DNA of 64,000 bases from Lepeophtheirus salmonis. Lineage: Eukaryota; Arthropoda; Copepoda; Siphonostomatoida; Caligidae. A model generated the notes under the pieces. The model was not told the DNA's origin and did not search any database. It worked only from the letters and a program-made list of their open reading frames with translations. Every line of letters starts with the position of its first letter. The stretch's first letter is position 1. Made by a program: the position numbers and the translations under genes. Of the stretch, positions 37,401 to 48,977 are shown piece after piece. The stretch covers positions 17,112,001 to 17,176,000 of the forward strand of contig NC_052136.2 of the NCBI RefSeq assembly GCF_016086655.4, given 5' to 3'.

Positions 37401-38586
37401 TTCAAATATATATAGTTACAAAAAGTAGTTGTAATAAATAGTTATTTTGAATATCGTGGATGGAACATAATTTGAAAATTTGAGTTTACGACTGACCTGC
37501 ATCAGTGATGCACAAAAGTACATTTAGATGTAGGTATACATCAATATCAAGATTAGGTAGAGGGGTCATCTGTTTTTGTTTCCCCATCACCTTTATATAC
37601 CAATATTGAATTTGGAGGTTTAGACACTTAGTATTGGTATCTTAACTCTAGATCCAGAAAATTATAAGTAGTATTGTCAACGCAGCATTGATTTGTAAAG
37701 TATCAAATTTTATCAGCTCTCTATTGAGAATATTGACACGATAGGACAGTAATAAACAAAAAGTTTTTTTATTCATGATTATAAAAAGTTCTTTACTCAC
37801 AAGTCACTCAAGTTTTTGAACATTTTTATCGATACGAGAAGATTACTTTTGAGTTCATTCAGAACTCATGAAATATAATATAGGATCCATAGTTGTGAGG
37901 ATTTTCTTGAGTTGAAGAATTAACTAGCATAATAGTCATATCCAGTTGCAATTTATAGAATCTGGTTATACAGTTATGAATTTTACAAACTCCCAATTTT
38001 TTATAGTTCCAAAAGTCTAACACGTTAAGATTCACGTGCTGTTCTCTAATCATAAAAATTAGAAGAAGAAAATATTATTTCTCCTTTTTTTTTATATAAA
38101 TACAGGTTTTAAGTTGTCCCTTACTAGTGTGGCTCAACTTTACTCCTAGGTACACTTTGATTTTAAAAACTAATCTCTCGCGGAATATTAAATTGATTAA
38201 CAACGTATACCAATATTTATATTTTGATAAAAAAGGGCCTAAGAGTGTAAATTAATACTTGAATTCCAAAAGAAAATTCATGAACATTAAAAAAAAATTA
38301 TATATTTCAGCTTGAAGTATTGATAATGTGAGGGTTTTTTTTTTTTTTATATTAAGATTTTGTACCATTTTCTCACTACATTTAATAGTTAAGCTGTATT
38401 ATCAAATTTAGTGTGGGCACGGTAAGGCAGTAGCAAGTATGGATTAACTCCTAGGTTTTCAATTCAGAAAATGTGTCACAACTCTGGATTATAGACAGCG
38501 TGCGGCAGCGAAGCGTGCAGTAATTGATTCTCAGGTACAATTTCGCCCAGTTTTTCGAAAATTAAAGAGGAAGAAAATTGGAATTT
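34441..38586. other. AT-rich sequence without a gene
   Basis: No domain-bearing frame; the small ORFs here are low-complexity. Confidence 0.55.
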
Positions 38587-38799
38587 TTACTGGTTTATTG
38601 GGATGTCATTATGGCCTCCCTTGTCCACCAGTATAGCCTCGATCCTGGAGTGGAAGTTCAATCACGTCTTTCTCACAAAGTCCTCGCTCATGTCCTCCCA
38701 CTCCTTCTCCACCACAGCCTCCAGGGACTCCACATTGGGGTGAGAGGTCCCACTTCAAACCCTATAGTCCCAGGGGTTCAAGTCCGGGCTTGACGGCGA
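38587..38799 (-). pseudogene. Mariner/Tc1-superfamily transposase, C-terminal part
   Basis: A single minus-strand frame reads SSPDLNPWDYRV, stop, SGTSHPNVESLEAVVEKEWE, DMSEDFVRKT, stop, LNFHSRIEAILVDKGGHNDI and ends at 38587. SPDLNPxDY carries the last catalytic residue of the DDE/D triad, and the following helices and GGH ending are typical. Two internal TGA codons sit where family members carry Trp and probably Cys. A short stretch after the first stop is missing. Confidence 0.88.
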
Positions 38800-38829
38800 T
38801 AAAAATCCTTTGATAATAATCCCTTCAGG

Positions 38830-39010
38830 AGCGTCCACAGGATTATAATTTGTGGGGGAGGTTGGTTTTGGGATTTTTTATCAAAAAAAAAATTGAAATA
38901 TTCCATTTTTGGTAATAAATATTCAAAAAAGATATTTCCAATATTCCATTTTTTGAAAACAATCTAGAAATTCATATCTATTTACATAATTTTTATTTTT
39001 TTTAAATAAA
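38830..39010. repeat. AT-rich dispersed repeat inserted in the transposase relic
   Basis: It has a g-rich border (gtgggggaggttggttttggg) followed by attcatatctatttaca and tttttat blocks like those at 11610 and 34060. It separates the N- and C-terminal pieces of the mariner relic. Confidence 0.45.
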
Positions 39011-39110
39011 ATTTCAAAAATTGGCCATCTTTCTCATGCTCTTCATAGGGTTCCTATCTATATTCTCCTTTATCTAGTCCAAAAAGGATGGAGACCGAAT
39101 TTTTTTTTTT

Positions 39111-39258
39111 GAGACTATCGCTGCCAAGACTCCGAGCGAGGTTGAAGCCATTCTTTTTCAACTTGAAGACGAGCCTCTCCGAGCAGCTGACGATCCTGAC
39201 AATTTCTGCCACCTTAACATGAGTCGGATATCCTTTTTATTTGTCGGTCCATCGTCGG
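39111..39258 (-). pseudogene. Mariner/Tc1-superfamily transposase, N-terminal HTH fragment
   Basis: Minus-strand reading GYPTHVKVAEIVRIVSCSER, then LVFKLKKNGFNLARSLGSDS. This is the helix-turn-helix layout (V..I....S...V...K) that recognises the element ends. It lies upstream, in the transposase sense, of the C-terminal piece at 38587-38799. The catalytic middle is absent, so the two are the remains of one gutted element. Confidence 0.6.
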
Positions 39259-41030
39259 TCTCGATCGTAATACGAATGTTGTTTAAAAAAAAATGTTCTA
39301 TTGGATTATAGAATTAGCTCATTTAACTTAATATAGTTTAAAATAAGGGGTAGGAGCTCTAAAAAAGTTTAAATCCTACTTCATGATTCGTTGCCCCATA
39401 CTGTAAAAATCAACAGCTATACAACTCGTAGAAACCTACAAAACTTTTTTTAATGCTTCTTTAATTGGACCGATGGAGTTGTATTGATTTATAGTATTAC
39501 AATTATTCCATCTAATCTAGGATTTGTTTTAGTATTTTAATGTGTATTTCCTTCTCTAAGAGGAACTGTGGATGGGCATTGAGTTGTAGAGATTAATTTC
39601 GTCCGAGCACGTTGTCCACTGAGCTACGTCACTAGATTTAAAAAATTGAAAAATGTCAACTTATCCCCATCTCTTACTTGAATTAATAGGGATTATTCAT
39701 ATTACGAGCAAATGATGATAAGTTAAATTCAACTCATATGGTGAGAAGAACTAAGAAGGATCTCTTGGTGGGTTAATTGTATTTTAATGGCTCGTTTCAC
39801 TCCATCTATTGACTTTATGATACCCCTAATACATATATGAATTTAATCCATTAGAGAACGTACTATATATTATAAATATTAAACGTAAATTAGCCACTTT
39901 AATTAGTTTTTCGGGTTTAATGTAAGGAGCATAAATTAATGCAGATTCCATGCTGAGTCTAAGCATATATTTGTATAAATATATAATCATTCCCTCCAGT
40001 TATATCGTATGTATAATCAATAGAGAATGATATAATACTCTATTTTTATGTTTGACAAATAATTATAATTCTTTGAATTTCACACTCAAGCTGTATTTAT
40101 TTATATGAGTTTGACAGGGATATCCTGAGGGGTGTCACAGTTATCAGTAGACAAATTTAACACACGGAAATAAAATTCTTAATAATAGACAGACCTACAA
40201 TTTATGCTGTTTTGTTTTTCAAAATGTAATTATCTATAATGCATTCTTTTAATTATGATTACATTGAAAAAGAATTCGTGTGAATATTTGATTTATTGCG
40301 TTCAACTTTTTTATAATTTTTTCTTCTTTTTTTCAACATTATTTTTGATCTATTTTATCTTCTTTTTATTTTTTGCATCTCCTTGAGGCCCTCTCATAAA
40401 AAATGAGTGGTCAAAATAGCACCCTATTTAACTTGATACTTTTGTGTACCAAGAGGAAATTGATCCAGTTTAAGAGAGAGAGAGTTAGGCTACCTCAAAC
40501 TATCATCATTCCTACAAGTAAATTATTAATAAAAAAATATATTTTACGCCGAAAGACTGCAAAAAAACTATTAAAAGTTGTTAACAAAGATTTACTTATA
40601 TTTGTAGGGTAAGATTAAATTTTTGGAATAGTTATAAAGGTTGTTGTAACGTTTATTTTTTTCGTTATATTTCCTAATATGTAGTTAGTAATTTTTAGAT
40701 AATAAATATCCTGTAAAATGTGGATATTTTAAAAAGAATATAAAAATTTGTAAATAGACATTTACATAAAAAGTTATTTATTACAAACATATCTCTCTAC
40801 ATTTCATCTACATAGTGGTCGCTAGACAATTATGTCACTCTCCCGACTGTTTAACAATTTTATTGTAGGGATATTAATAGGTTAACAGTTTTTAACTAGA
40901 GCTAAAAACTTTAGCATAGTTAATCTTTTGTAAAGATCAAAGCTACAAGTAGAAAAACGTAAACTACCTGATAAATATTTGTCCAAACATATAGCTACAC
41001 GATAGCTTTTGTGTCCTCTAGAGACGTAAG

Positions 41031-41077
41031 TTATACTTGATTATCACTCAATAATTGACTATGATAATCAAGTATAA
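41031..41077. repeat. Perfect 16-bp-arm hairpin
   Basis: Arms 41031-41046 (ttatacttgattatca) and 41062-41077 are exact reverse complements separated by 15 bases. Confidence 0.9.
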
Positions 41078-42704
41078 ATTCATCCTTTTAACTGAATTAA
41101 CAAAGTGAATAAAAAATTACATACGTCATGAAGAAAAATGACAGAATATGATAGAGTCACGTCATCTGGGGTAAAATAAAAACCGACATCTTGCATGGGG
41201 GAAAAAGATGTCAGTAAGACAAGGAAGAGAGATCAAGAAGATATTTTATTCCCTCCTATTCATCAAGTTCATTTGTTTACACCACCATTTTGATCAAAAT
41301 AGATGGATTAGACTCAAAGATATTCATCTGTTGTTATTGTCTTTTTTCCTTATTCAGCGGTTGACCCGTGAAAAGGTATTATGATTATTGATTTCTTGGA
41401 TAAGGGTTTGAGTGATGTACAATAATAATTATTGATTGAGTACGTACAAAGAAGGTGTGAGCAGGCAGATTAAGGTACTGTTAAATAAGCAGATATATGC
41501 GTAATCAATACGACAAACCGACAAAAGATTTCAAAATGACTTTAAGAGATCTTGTATATATACATTATTAAATCTTATAATGCCCTCAAGAGAGAAGGGC
41601 AGTTAATTTATGCCTTGACTATATATTGCATATATAGACATTTATTGTAGATATTTCTTACATTTTCGCAGAAAATTAAAGGAGTTATTATTATACACAC
41701 ACAGTTATACACTTGAAAATATGTACATTTAAAAAGTTCCTTTGTGTATAGTTGGTTTCTTCATATATATCCATGAGCAATGTATTGGAGAGGCCATCAA
41801 AAACAGGACATGATAATCTACAAATCTAGGCATTCAAAATGTGATCATATAATTATTTAATAAGCATCAAATTATCAACTACTTATCTTGTATGAACAAC
41901 GCTAAATACTTCTATTTAAAAAGATATATCACTTTTTATAAGTGAATTTTTACTTAAATTATATTAATTTTCTAAGCAAATTCGAGAGCAAAAATAATCA
42001 ATTTGAAATAAATGTATGAAATTTTAGGGATACAACTACAATATAAAAGACCAAATATGTCAAATTAATTATCCGAGTATACTAAGTAAATATTAGTAAT
42101 TGCAATATTGCGATGGACAATTACCCAACGTAATCCCCGCTCTCCCGACTCATATAAGAATCCCTAGAACAGGGATATTTCATCAGTAAAGTTTGTAGTT
42201 TAAAATATAAATTTATGTTGAATATATTTAGAGCACTCAACTCATATTTCGGACTGAATAGATTAGAAATGGACATTGGTCTTTTTCTTCGACAAGAAGT
42301 AGAATCCCTATATTTTTCGTTATAAACGAACCAGCAAATAAGAAAAATATTTATATATGTAATACATATAAAGTAAATTTTATAAAATAACCCTAGAATA
42401 CAAGGACCAAGGATTCCTATTAGATTTTGTCCAACGAGCTAAAAGATAATTGAAAACTTTTTTGAAAAAATTATTGTCATTTTGATACATTCTATGAATC
42501 AAGGAATATTTGTAGAATAAATTTATTATCAAAACAATTAGTAATTCACTCATTTCGTCTCTTTTTTCAGAATTCTACTAATTAACTTTTTGTATACGTA
42601 TACCTAAAGACAGTCTGAGAAATTTTAAATTTTAGAAGACAAGATAAACTATTTATGTATAGGTTTTTTTTTTTTTTTTTTTTTTTGGTAGATTAAAACT
42701 TAAA

Positions 42705-42728
42705 CAATCATATGATTTCATATGATTG
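42705..42728. repeat. Perfect 11-bp-arm hairpin
   Basis: caatcatatga and its exact reverse complement with two bases between, just after a long T-tract. Confidence 0.85.
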
Positions 42729-45700
42729 ATCTATAGTTTTGAAAATTGTAATGTTACAATACGACGGAAAATGCAATTTTCTTTATCTTGAAAGTGTCTT
42801 GTCCATATCAAAATATGTATCGTCTTGTTTATATCTTAAATATAAGAAATCATGGTTTAACGTTGTTTCCGTCATCTGAACGACTTTATGAGCCGTTTTT
42901 ATTGGGTTTATTCAGCTCATCATAAATCGATTAGGTAATTTTTGGGTTAGGAAATATATTGTACTCTTTGTTTTTTACACAATTTATTTTAATATATTAT
43001 TTGTATTTTTGTGGTAATCTAGAAGTCATTGTTCTTGTTATATTTTCTAAATCTACCACCATAAAAAAACATTTTTTATGGTACTTGGAGATGAAAAGAT
43101 AAGCTATGAGCCTTCATAGATATGATTTGAAGCCTTATTTTTTTGTTCCTTGAGGTGGATTTATTTACATATTCCGTGTGTATGTATGCTGTTTCAGGGT
43201 ACATATCTGGATGGTGGAGTTATGTTAATTTATTGTCGTACTTACTCTACATAACATATGTACATATTCAACATAGATGAAATATTATGATAATTAGAGC
43301 CATAAAAGTGATTCGAATTTTCTGTGCTGTGATCTCATCAAAATTTTATATAAAATTATACATACGATGAGATTTATTTTCTCTCCAAATTCTTCAGACT
43401 ATTCAGACTCCCCCTAACCCTATTCAATCTACCCCTTCAAATAAAGGGACAATGATTTTTTTCTCATTGTTCCATGGGAACTATTCTTGGGTATAAAATA
43501 TTATGGTTGTTAAACTATATCCATCTCTCTTTTCAGGAGTAGGGAGTTTATATGATTGAAAATATAACGTATTTTAAGAGGGAAATTGTATCGAGAAAGA
43601 AATTTATGAAACACATTAGTCCTTTACGTGAAGTTTTGTGAGGACAAAAGTTACTTATTTGTGGAAAGGAACTGACAAATGTATGTCAGTATCTGGAAAT
43701 TTTTTCTGGAGTCAACTTCATAAAAAGAGAATTTTTACATCAATAAATATCCAATTAGTTAAATGAAGATTGGATTAAGTTTGAAAATCATATTTTTTGT
43801 TTAAAATCTATATTTTCAAGAGGAGAAATTGCTCTAGAACTTTTAGACCCCCAAATGTACGTAATGGCATTTTATAATTAATTAATAGAAATTTTATGAA
43901 TAAACATTTTATCTAGAATTGTGCCAAATGTTCTAAAATTCTTCAGATATAATCTTAATTTATATCCCATTTTTGTAAATAGAAGATTTTTCATTGTTAA
44001 ATTAGGAATAGTGATCATAAATTTCACATTTATAAAAAGAAATTTACCGATTTTAGCTCTTTTCTTCTGCAATCGACTAACTTTTTCCGTCACAAAAGCT
44101 CCATTTTCATAAATTCATATTTTTTAAATATTTAATGTGTACAAAAGTTGATTCAAATTTTGTCCCTAGGATAGTTCCAAAATTGCAATGATCACATGGG
44201 AAATACATCTTAACTCGGAAGTTTTTTTTAATCTTTGAAAATTGAATATTAATGTAATATTAAGAAAAGTTAAAATGTCTAGTAATTTTGTTTCATCAGC
44301 AGAAGCTTTCATTAGATGGGTTGGTAAAAAAATAAAATGAATATTCAGGCTTTTTTTCAACTGTTTCTAAAGAATCTAAAAGCATTTAATAAATAAAAGA
44401 CCTTTTAAACTCTTTGACAAGCGAATACAAATTTCCAATAGATTAGGAGGAACAAAACAAGGAGTGTAATGTCCAAATTATGATAATTTAAATGAACCTA
44501 TTAGTTTTAGATAAGCAAAGATATTTTATAGCTTGTCAAATTCAAAAACACAAGTTTTCCTAAAATTTTCTTCTACCCCTCTCCTAAGACAAAATTATTT
44601 TTAAATTATTCACCTGACTCTTACGAAAACTACGGCTATCATCGAAAGAGAAGGAATTTTCAATCTATTACAGTACAGATTCAGTTAAATGATAAGCAAA
44701 TATTAGCATTTTAAGATAATCAAAAAACTCCTTGTTCCTGAATTAATTAATTAATTAATGCATCAAATACTTATTTTTGATCCGTTAAAATAAAAAAATG
44801 AATTAGAGGGCCTTTTTATTTAAGAATATGTCGAAAAAAGTTATATTTTTTCCAAAGCAGAAACTCTTGGAGTAAGGTCAAGATAATAATAGTTAAATGA
44901 AATGATAAAATGTCATTTCCCAAAGTAGAAGAAAGTTCATTTTGTAAAGTCCTATTCATTATATATATTTTTGTGTAGCTCATTAGTTAATATTATGTAT
45001 GTAAAAAGGAATGTTGATTTTAATTTTCCTGTTTATTGTGGATATAATGGAGCCTTGATTGAATTGAAGGCCCTCCCCGAGTATTTACAATATATCCTAC
45101 ATATATGGACATAAGTACACAGTTTGTTTTGACCAGGATTCATCTATTAAGATACACTCAAACATATGTTTATACATCATTAATATTATCCTAATGGCCC
45201 CAAATTAAGGCAATCCATTAGATGAGAAGAGAGCTCCATTGTTTTGTGTGGTGATGGTTTTGTTGTTGTTCTGTTACTAATGGTGATGAATGGGCCAGAA
45301 TTTCCATCTCTTTCCTATTCTCTTGTCACTCTATAACTAAAGTAATTACATACATAACTATGTATGTACAATCATGAATGAGTGATCAATGAGTGAAGGA
45401 TTCGATGCTTCAATCCATGAGGGCTCCAAGGCTTTACACTTTGTTCTTTTGAATAAATTAACACCCTCTCTAGGATAGATAAATAGTACACATACATTGG
45501 TGGTTAAATCCATCAATGTCGAATAATGTTTGAGAAATATAGGAGTTATAAAGACATTATGATCTTCAAAAAAAAAAAATTAGAGTAGATCCCCCAAAGA
45601 TGGGTTCCTCCCTCGCCTCTCCCCCCTCTCATTATCATCTTTTGGGGTGTGTATCTGTAAAGGTACATCTAGTATGGTGTTTAGACAGATTAAAAGATAT

Positions 45701-47679
45701 ATTTTGATTTTATCTTCTTTTTTTACAAATTTTATTTATTTTTTCATATTACTAATTTGGATCTTTACATCAGTCACAGTTTACTCCTATATTTCATTAT
45801 TTCTTTACAAAAAAAACTTAGTAGTATGAAATACACATAAATATAGGAAAATTTATTATCTATGTAGTTTATTGATTAGATGAAGATATCTCCATTCTTT
45901 CCCAATGTAAGTGTCCAGAACGTTGATTTGATAAACGTAGATCTAATGTCTATTATAAAATTGTTAGAGAAAATGACGTAACAAACTAAATATCAAACGA
46001 TTTCGGATCATTTGAATTTCTATTTATAAATAAAGGTTGAGAGATACAATCAAAATGATAGTGTAACGAGTGTTGATCTATTAAGCTCTATGTAAATATT
46101 ATTAATTATTGAACATGTTTTAAATATTCAATAAAGAATAGTTTAAATCTTGGAAAAAATGTACTTAGAGATAAAATAATATCTAGATCAGGTTCTTTCA
46201 ACAGCATGAGCCGATTACGCTACAAGTCGTTTTCCATTATGATTAGGAATCAATTTAGTTTGATATTTGAAAAGGGCAGAGAACTAAGTGATACAACTGA
46301 TGAAAGAGAGTAAATAAAGAAAAACGTTATCAAACGACTGTGTATAAAAAAAAATCCATATATCCATACCCAATCTTCATTATAGGAACCTTAACCATTT
46401 ATCTCCGATTTTTTTCTTTACAAAATTATATAAACTTATGAGGTGAAATATTCCTAATATTTTAACTCATGTTTCCGTATTAATCTAGGTGTTTAACGAA
46501 TTAATTATCAATATATAAGGGTATAAAAGATTTTGATTCTAAGCATCTCTTCATTTAGAAATATTTTGATCTCCTACAGGATTACCAGGAGAGAATGAGT
46601 TAATAGTTAATTATACTGATCCTCTTTTTTTGCTATAATATGTTTTTTTATATTGAGATGTTGTTAATAAGATTTATTATGCATTTCTGAGGCTTTATCA
46701 GATGCATAATTAATTGGAGGCAATAATCCACCATTAAGATTCATTTTCACATATTTCCCCACGGTTGCTACTAGTGCTAAAAAATCAGTATGAAAAAAGT
46801 AGTCGTCTACTACAGCATAGTTAGGCACTTTAGAGCCAACAAAATTAATAAAAATGTATATAATTATTTAAAATGAGCATTGTGACCTGTGGGATATATA
46901 GACACAAGAATATTTTGTAAATTTTGAACCAATAGAATCAATTTATAAATATATTTAATGTAGTTAAATACAATCACTATGATAAATAAATTGTTCGAAA
47001 TCAGTAATTGCAGTAAGGACTTTTTAACTGTATAAATTATGTAAAAACTGGATTGGGGGATGCTTGAATTTATCATTAGAACATTATTCTCTTTCCTAAT
47101 TTTTACTCAAATGAAAAGTAACGAATGTATATCCTAACTTTTAAAACATTTATCAACTTCCAGTAGTAATAGTCTATGATAGAGATGTGTATTTTCTTAA
47201 GTTTGGGGAGAAGGTGTAAAAGAGACTGAATAATATGAATTAATCATTAATACTCCGTTATAATTCGCTGTATATTGCATAAATTTAAATGGATAATCAT
47301 CAGCTAAATTATAGCCATCAGCAATTAGCCCATAGACTTTTGTTAAATATGATAAGTGTCTAGACGTTCACGATTTTTGTAATGAACTAGCAACTGCTCT
47401 TATCTAAGAACCCCAACTGGGGAGCCTTTCATCGTCTTTTTTTATTTAAATAAAAAATATGTATTTAAAATAAACTAATACAATTTGTGAATATTAAAGT
47501 GACTTAATTATAGTTTAAAAATTATCACAGTTTTGATTCTATGGATTCGTTTAGTTTGCTTCAATGGACAAGTTGATTTCCTTGTCACAAAGCTTTCTAT
47601 TTTGTGAAGGATAAATTTTGTAGGTTGGAGACTAACCAAAAATAAAAGCCAGTGTACATAGATAAAAAGATTACATGTT

Positions 47680-47750
47680 ACCACTTTGATCTCTACCGGC
47701 AAAAGCACTCCCAACATCCTCAAACAGCTGGGATTCAGCTGTTCGACGTA
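47680..47750 (+). pseudogene. Mariner-type transposase HTH fragment (+ copy)
   Basis: VTTLISTGKSTPNILKQLGF, then SCST and a stop. It matches the minus-strand copy 300 bp away and then diverges, so only the first helices survive. Confidence 0.6.
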
Positions 47751-47934
47751 ACAGCTGTTGTTGTGACTAATATAATGAGTTATATTATTTTCTTTTTTAA
47801 TCCTCGCTTTTGCCCATTTCAGCATCTTAATTTAGGGGTATAATGTAGTGGGGAACACGAACTTCTTCTAGACAAATTCAATAAAAGACATTCATGGACT
47901 AATTCAAATGATTTTTTGGGGTCTCAAGATCAAG

Positions 47935-48083
47935 TTTGGCTGGCCGTTCTGAGCGAGGACGATCCTTAAGGCTATTCTCTTTCCTAAGCGCTTGCAGACA
48001 TTGATAATCTTAAAGCAGCTGATCCCCAGCTGTTTTATGACGTTGGTAGTGTTTTTGCCGGCGGAGATCAAAGTAGCAACATG
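47935..48083 (-). pseudogene. Mariner-type transposase HTH fragment (- copy)
   Basis: VATLISAGKNTTNVIKQLGI, then SCFKIINVCKRLGKRIALR and NGQPNL. This is the N-terminal DNA-binding layout of mariner/maT transposases, ending where the usual RPRSGRP-like linker would lie. No catalytic part follows. Confidence 0.7.
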
Positions 48084-48097
48084 TAACCTTTTTATCT

Positions 48098-48856
48098 TCG
48101 TCTTTTTTAAGTAAGCTACAAGTATGCTCCAAATGTTGCCTTGAAGCCACTGCCTCTATTTTTATTCAAGCAAAAATGTCATATAAGATCTTTAAACCCT
48201 ACAATACACTATTAAATAAGTGTTAAAATACTTTTTAAATAGTCGGTAGAGATTGTACCTAGATAATGATAGATTACCTCTTGTAGAAGGATTATGTAAT
48301 TTAGTTCAGAATCTGTTTATTTACCTTTTTCGGTGCTGTACATAATATGTATTTATATACTATAAATGATGCCTTTGTCGTTTTTAAAAGGAAACAAATG
48401 GCGTTCAATTTTAATCTCTGGGGTTCTTTGTCAAGGTTATAGGGCCCTACTCAAAGACAATTTAATTCAAGTCTGTGTATAATATGTGAGTACGTAATTC
48501 CGCCTATTAATACCTAATAATCGGAAATGAAAAAAAAAACAAAAAACAACAAAGTATATTATTGTACGATTTACAACACTTTTTTTGGAGGGGGGTTTAA
48601 TATCGCATAATTATAGGTAAAGAAGTCAACAAATAGTATGGAGGCAATAAGATAAGTATTACTTTAAACAAATTCCTCTAAACAACAACAAAAAAAAATA
48701 ACTTGAGGTAACAATCACTGCCAGAAAAACTATGGTAAACAAATAAAATATTCCCATGATTTTACTAACAATAAATTCATTTGCAAAATGTATTACTATC
48801 AATTACCATCAAGTTGCCAATTAGCTAATGTTATGTTTGTTTGTATATTTTTGCAG
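48098..48856. other. Non-coding sequence upstream of the first visible NOX5-like exon
   Basis: AT-rich with a polypyrimidine approach to the acceptor. It is presumably intron, because the exon starts inside a codon. Confidence 0.5.
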
Positions 48857-48977
48857 TTCTGGTGAAGAGAAAGAAGAATTTTTGGCTTTACTCGAGGCAG
48901 CATCAGTGGTTCTCTGCTCAGGAGAGATTGATATCGTACCAAATACATTTCACCTCGCTTCTCTAGGACATTATGGG
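48857..48977 (+). CDS. NOX5: NOX5-like gene, candidate exon 1 of those visible
   Basis: Acceptor tttttgcag precedes the exon and donor gtaatt follows. The open frame of 40 codons (starting SGEEKEEFLALLEAAS) follows one base completing an upstream codon. It ends in phase 0, matching the next exon 9.3 kb away. The content is helix-like, as expected before the first EF-hand, but I do not recognise a specific motif. It could belong to another transcript. Confidence 0.6.

Larger units (their letters stand above)
39259..47660. other. AT-rich sequence without a gene
   Basis: It contains two perfect hairpins (41031 and 42705), a long T-tract (about 42664-42686) and a degraded repeat member near 46000-46080. 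Frames such as 40403-40612 and 43878-44093 are Lys/Ile-rich with no family resemblance. Confidence 0.5.
47661..48097. repeat. Inverted pair of about 80-bp mariner-derived arms
   Basis: Arm 47661-47741 and arm 48017-48097 are reverse complements at roughly 85 percent by eye, both covering the transposase HTH code. The spacer is about 275 bp. It could be a fold-back element or two insertions head to head. Confidence 0.8.

Noticed and set aside
38578..38793. 71-codon + frame
   Set aside because: It is the antisense shadow of the mariner transposase C-terminus on the minus strand.
40403..40612. 69-codon Lys/Leu/Ile-rich + frame
   Set aside because: It looks like a basic peptide but matches nothing known to me and has no supporting signals.
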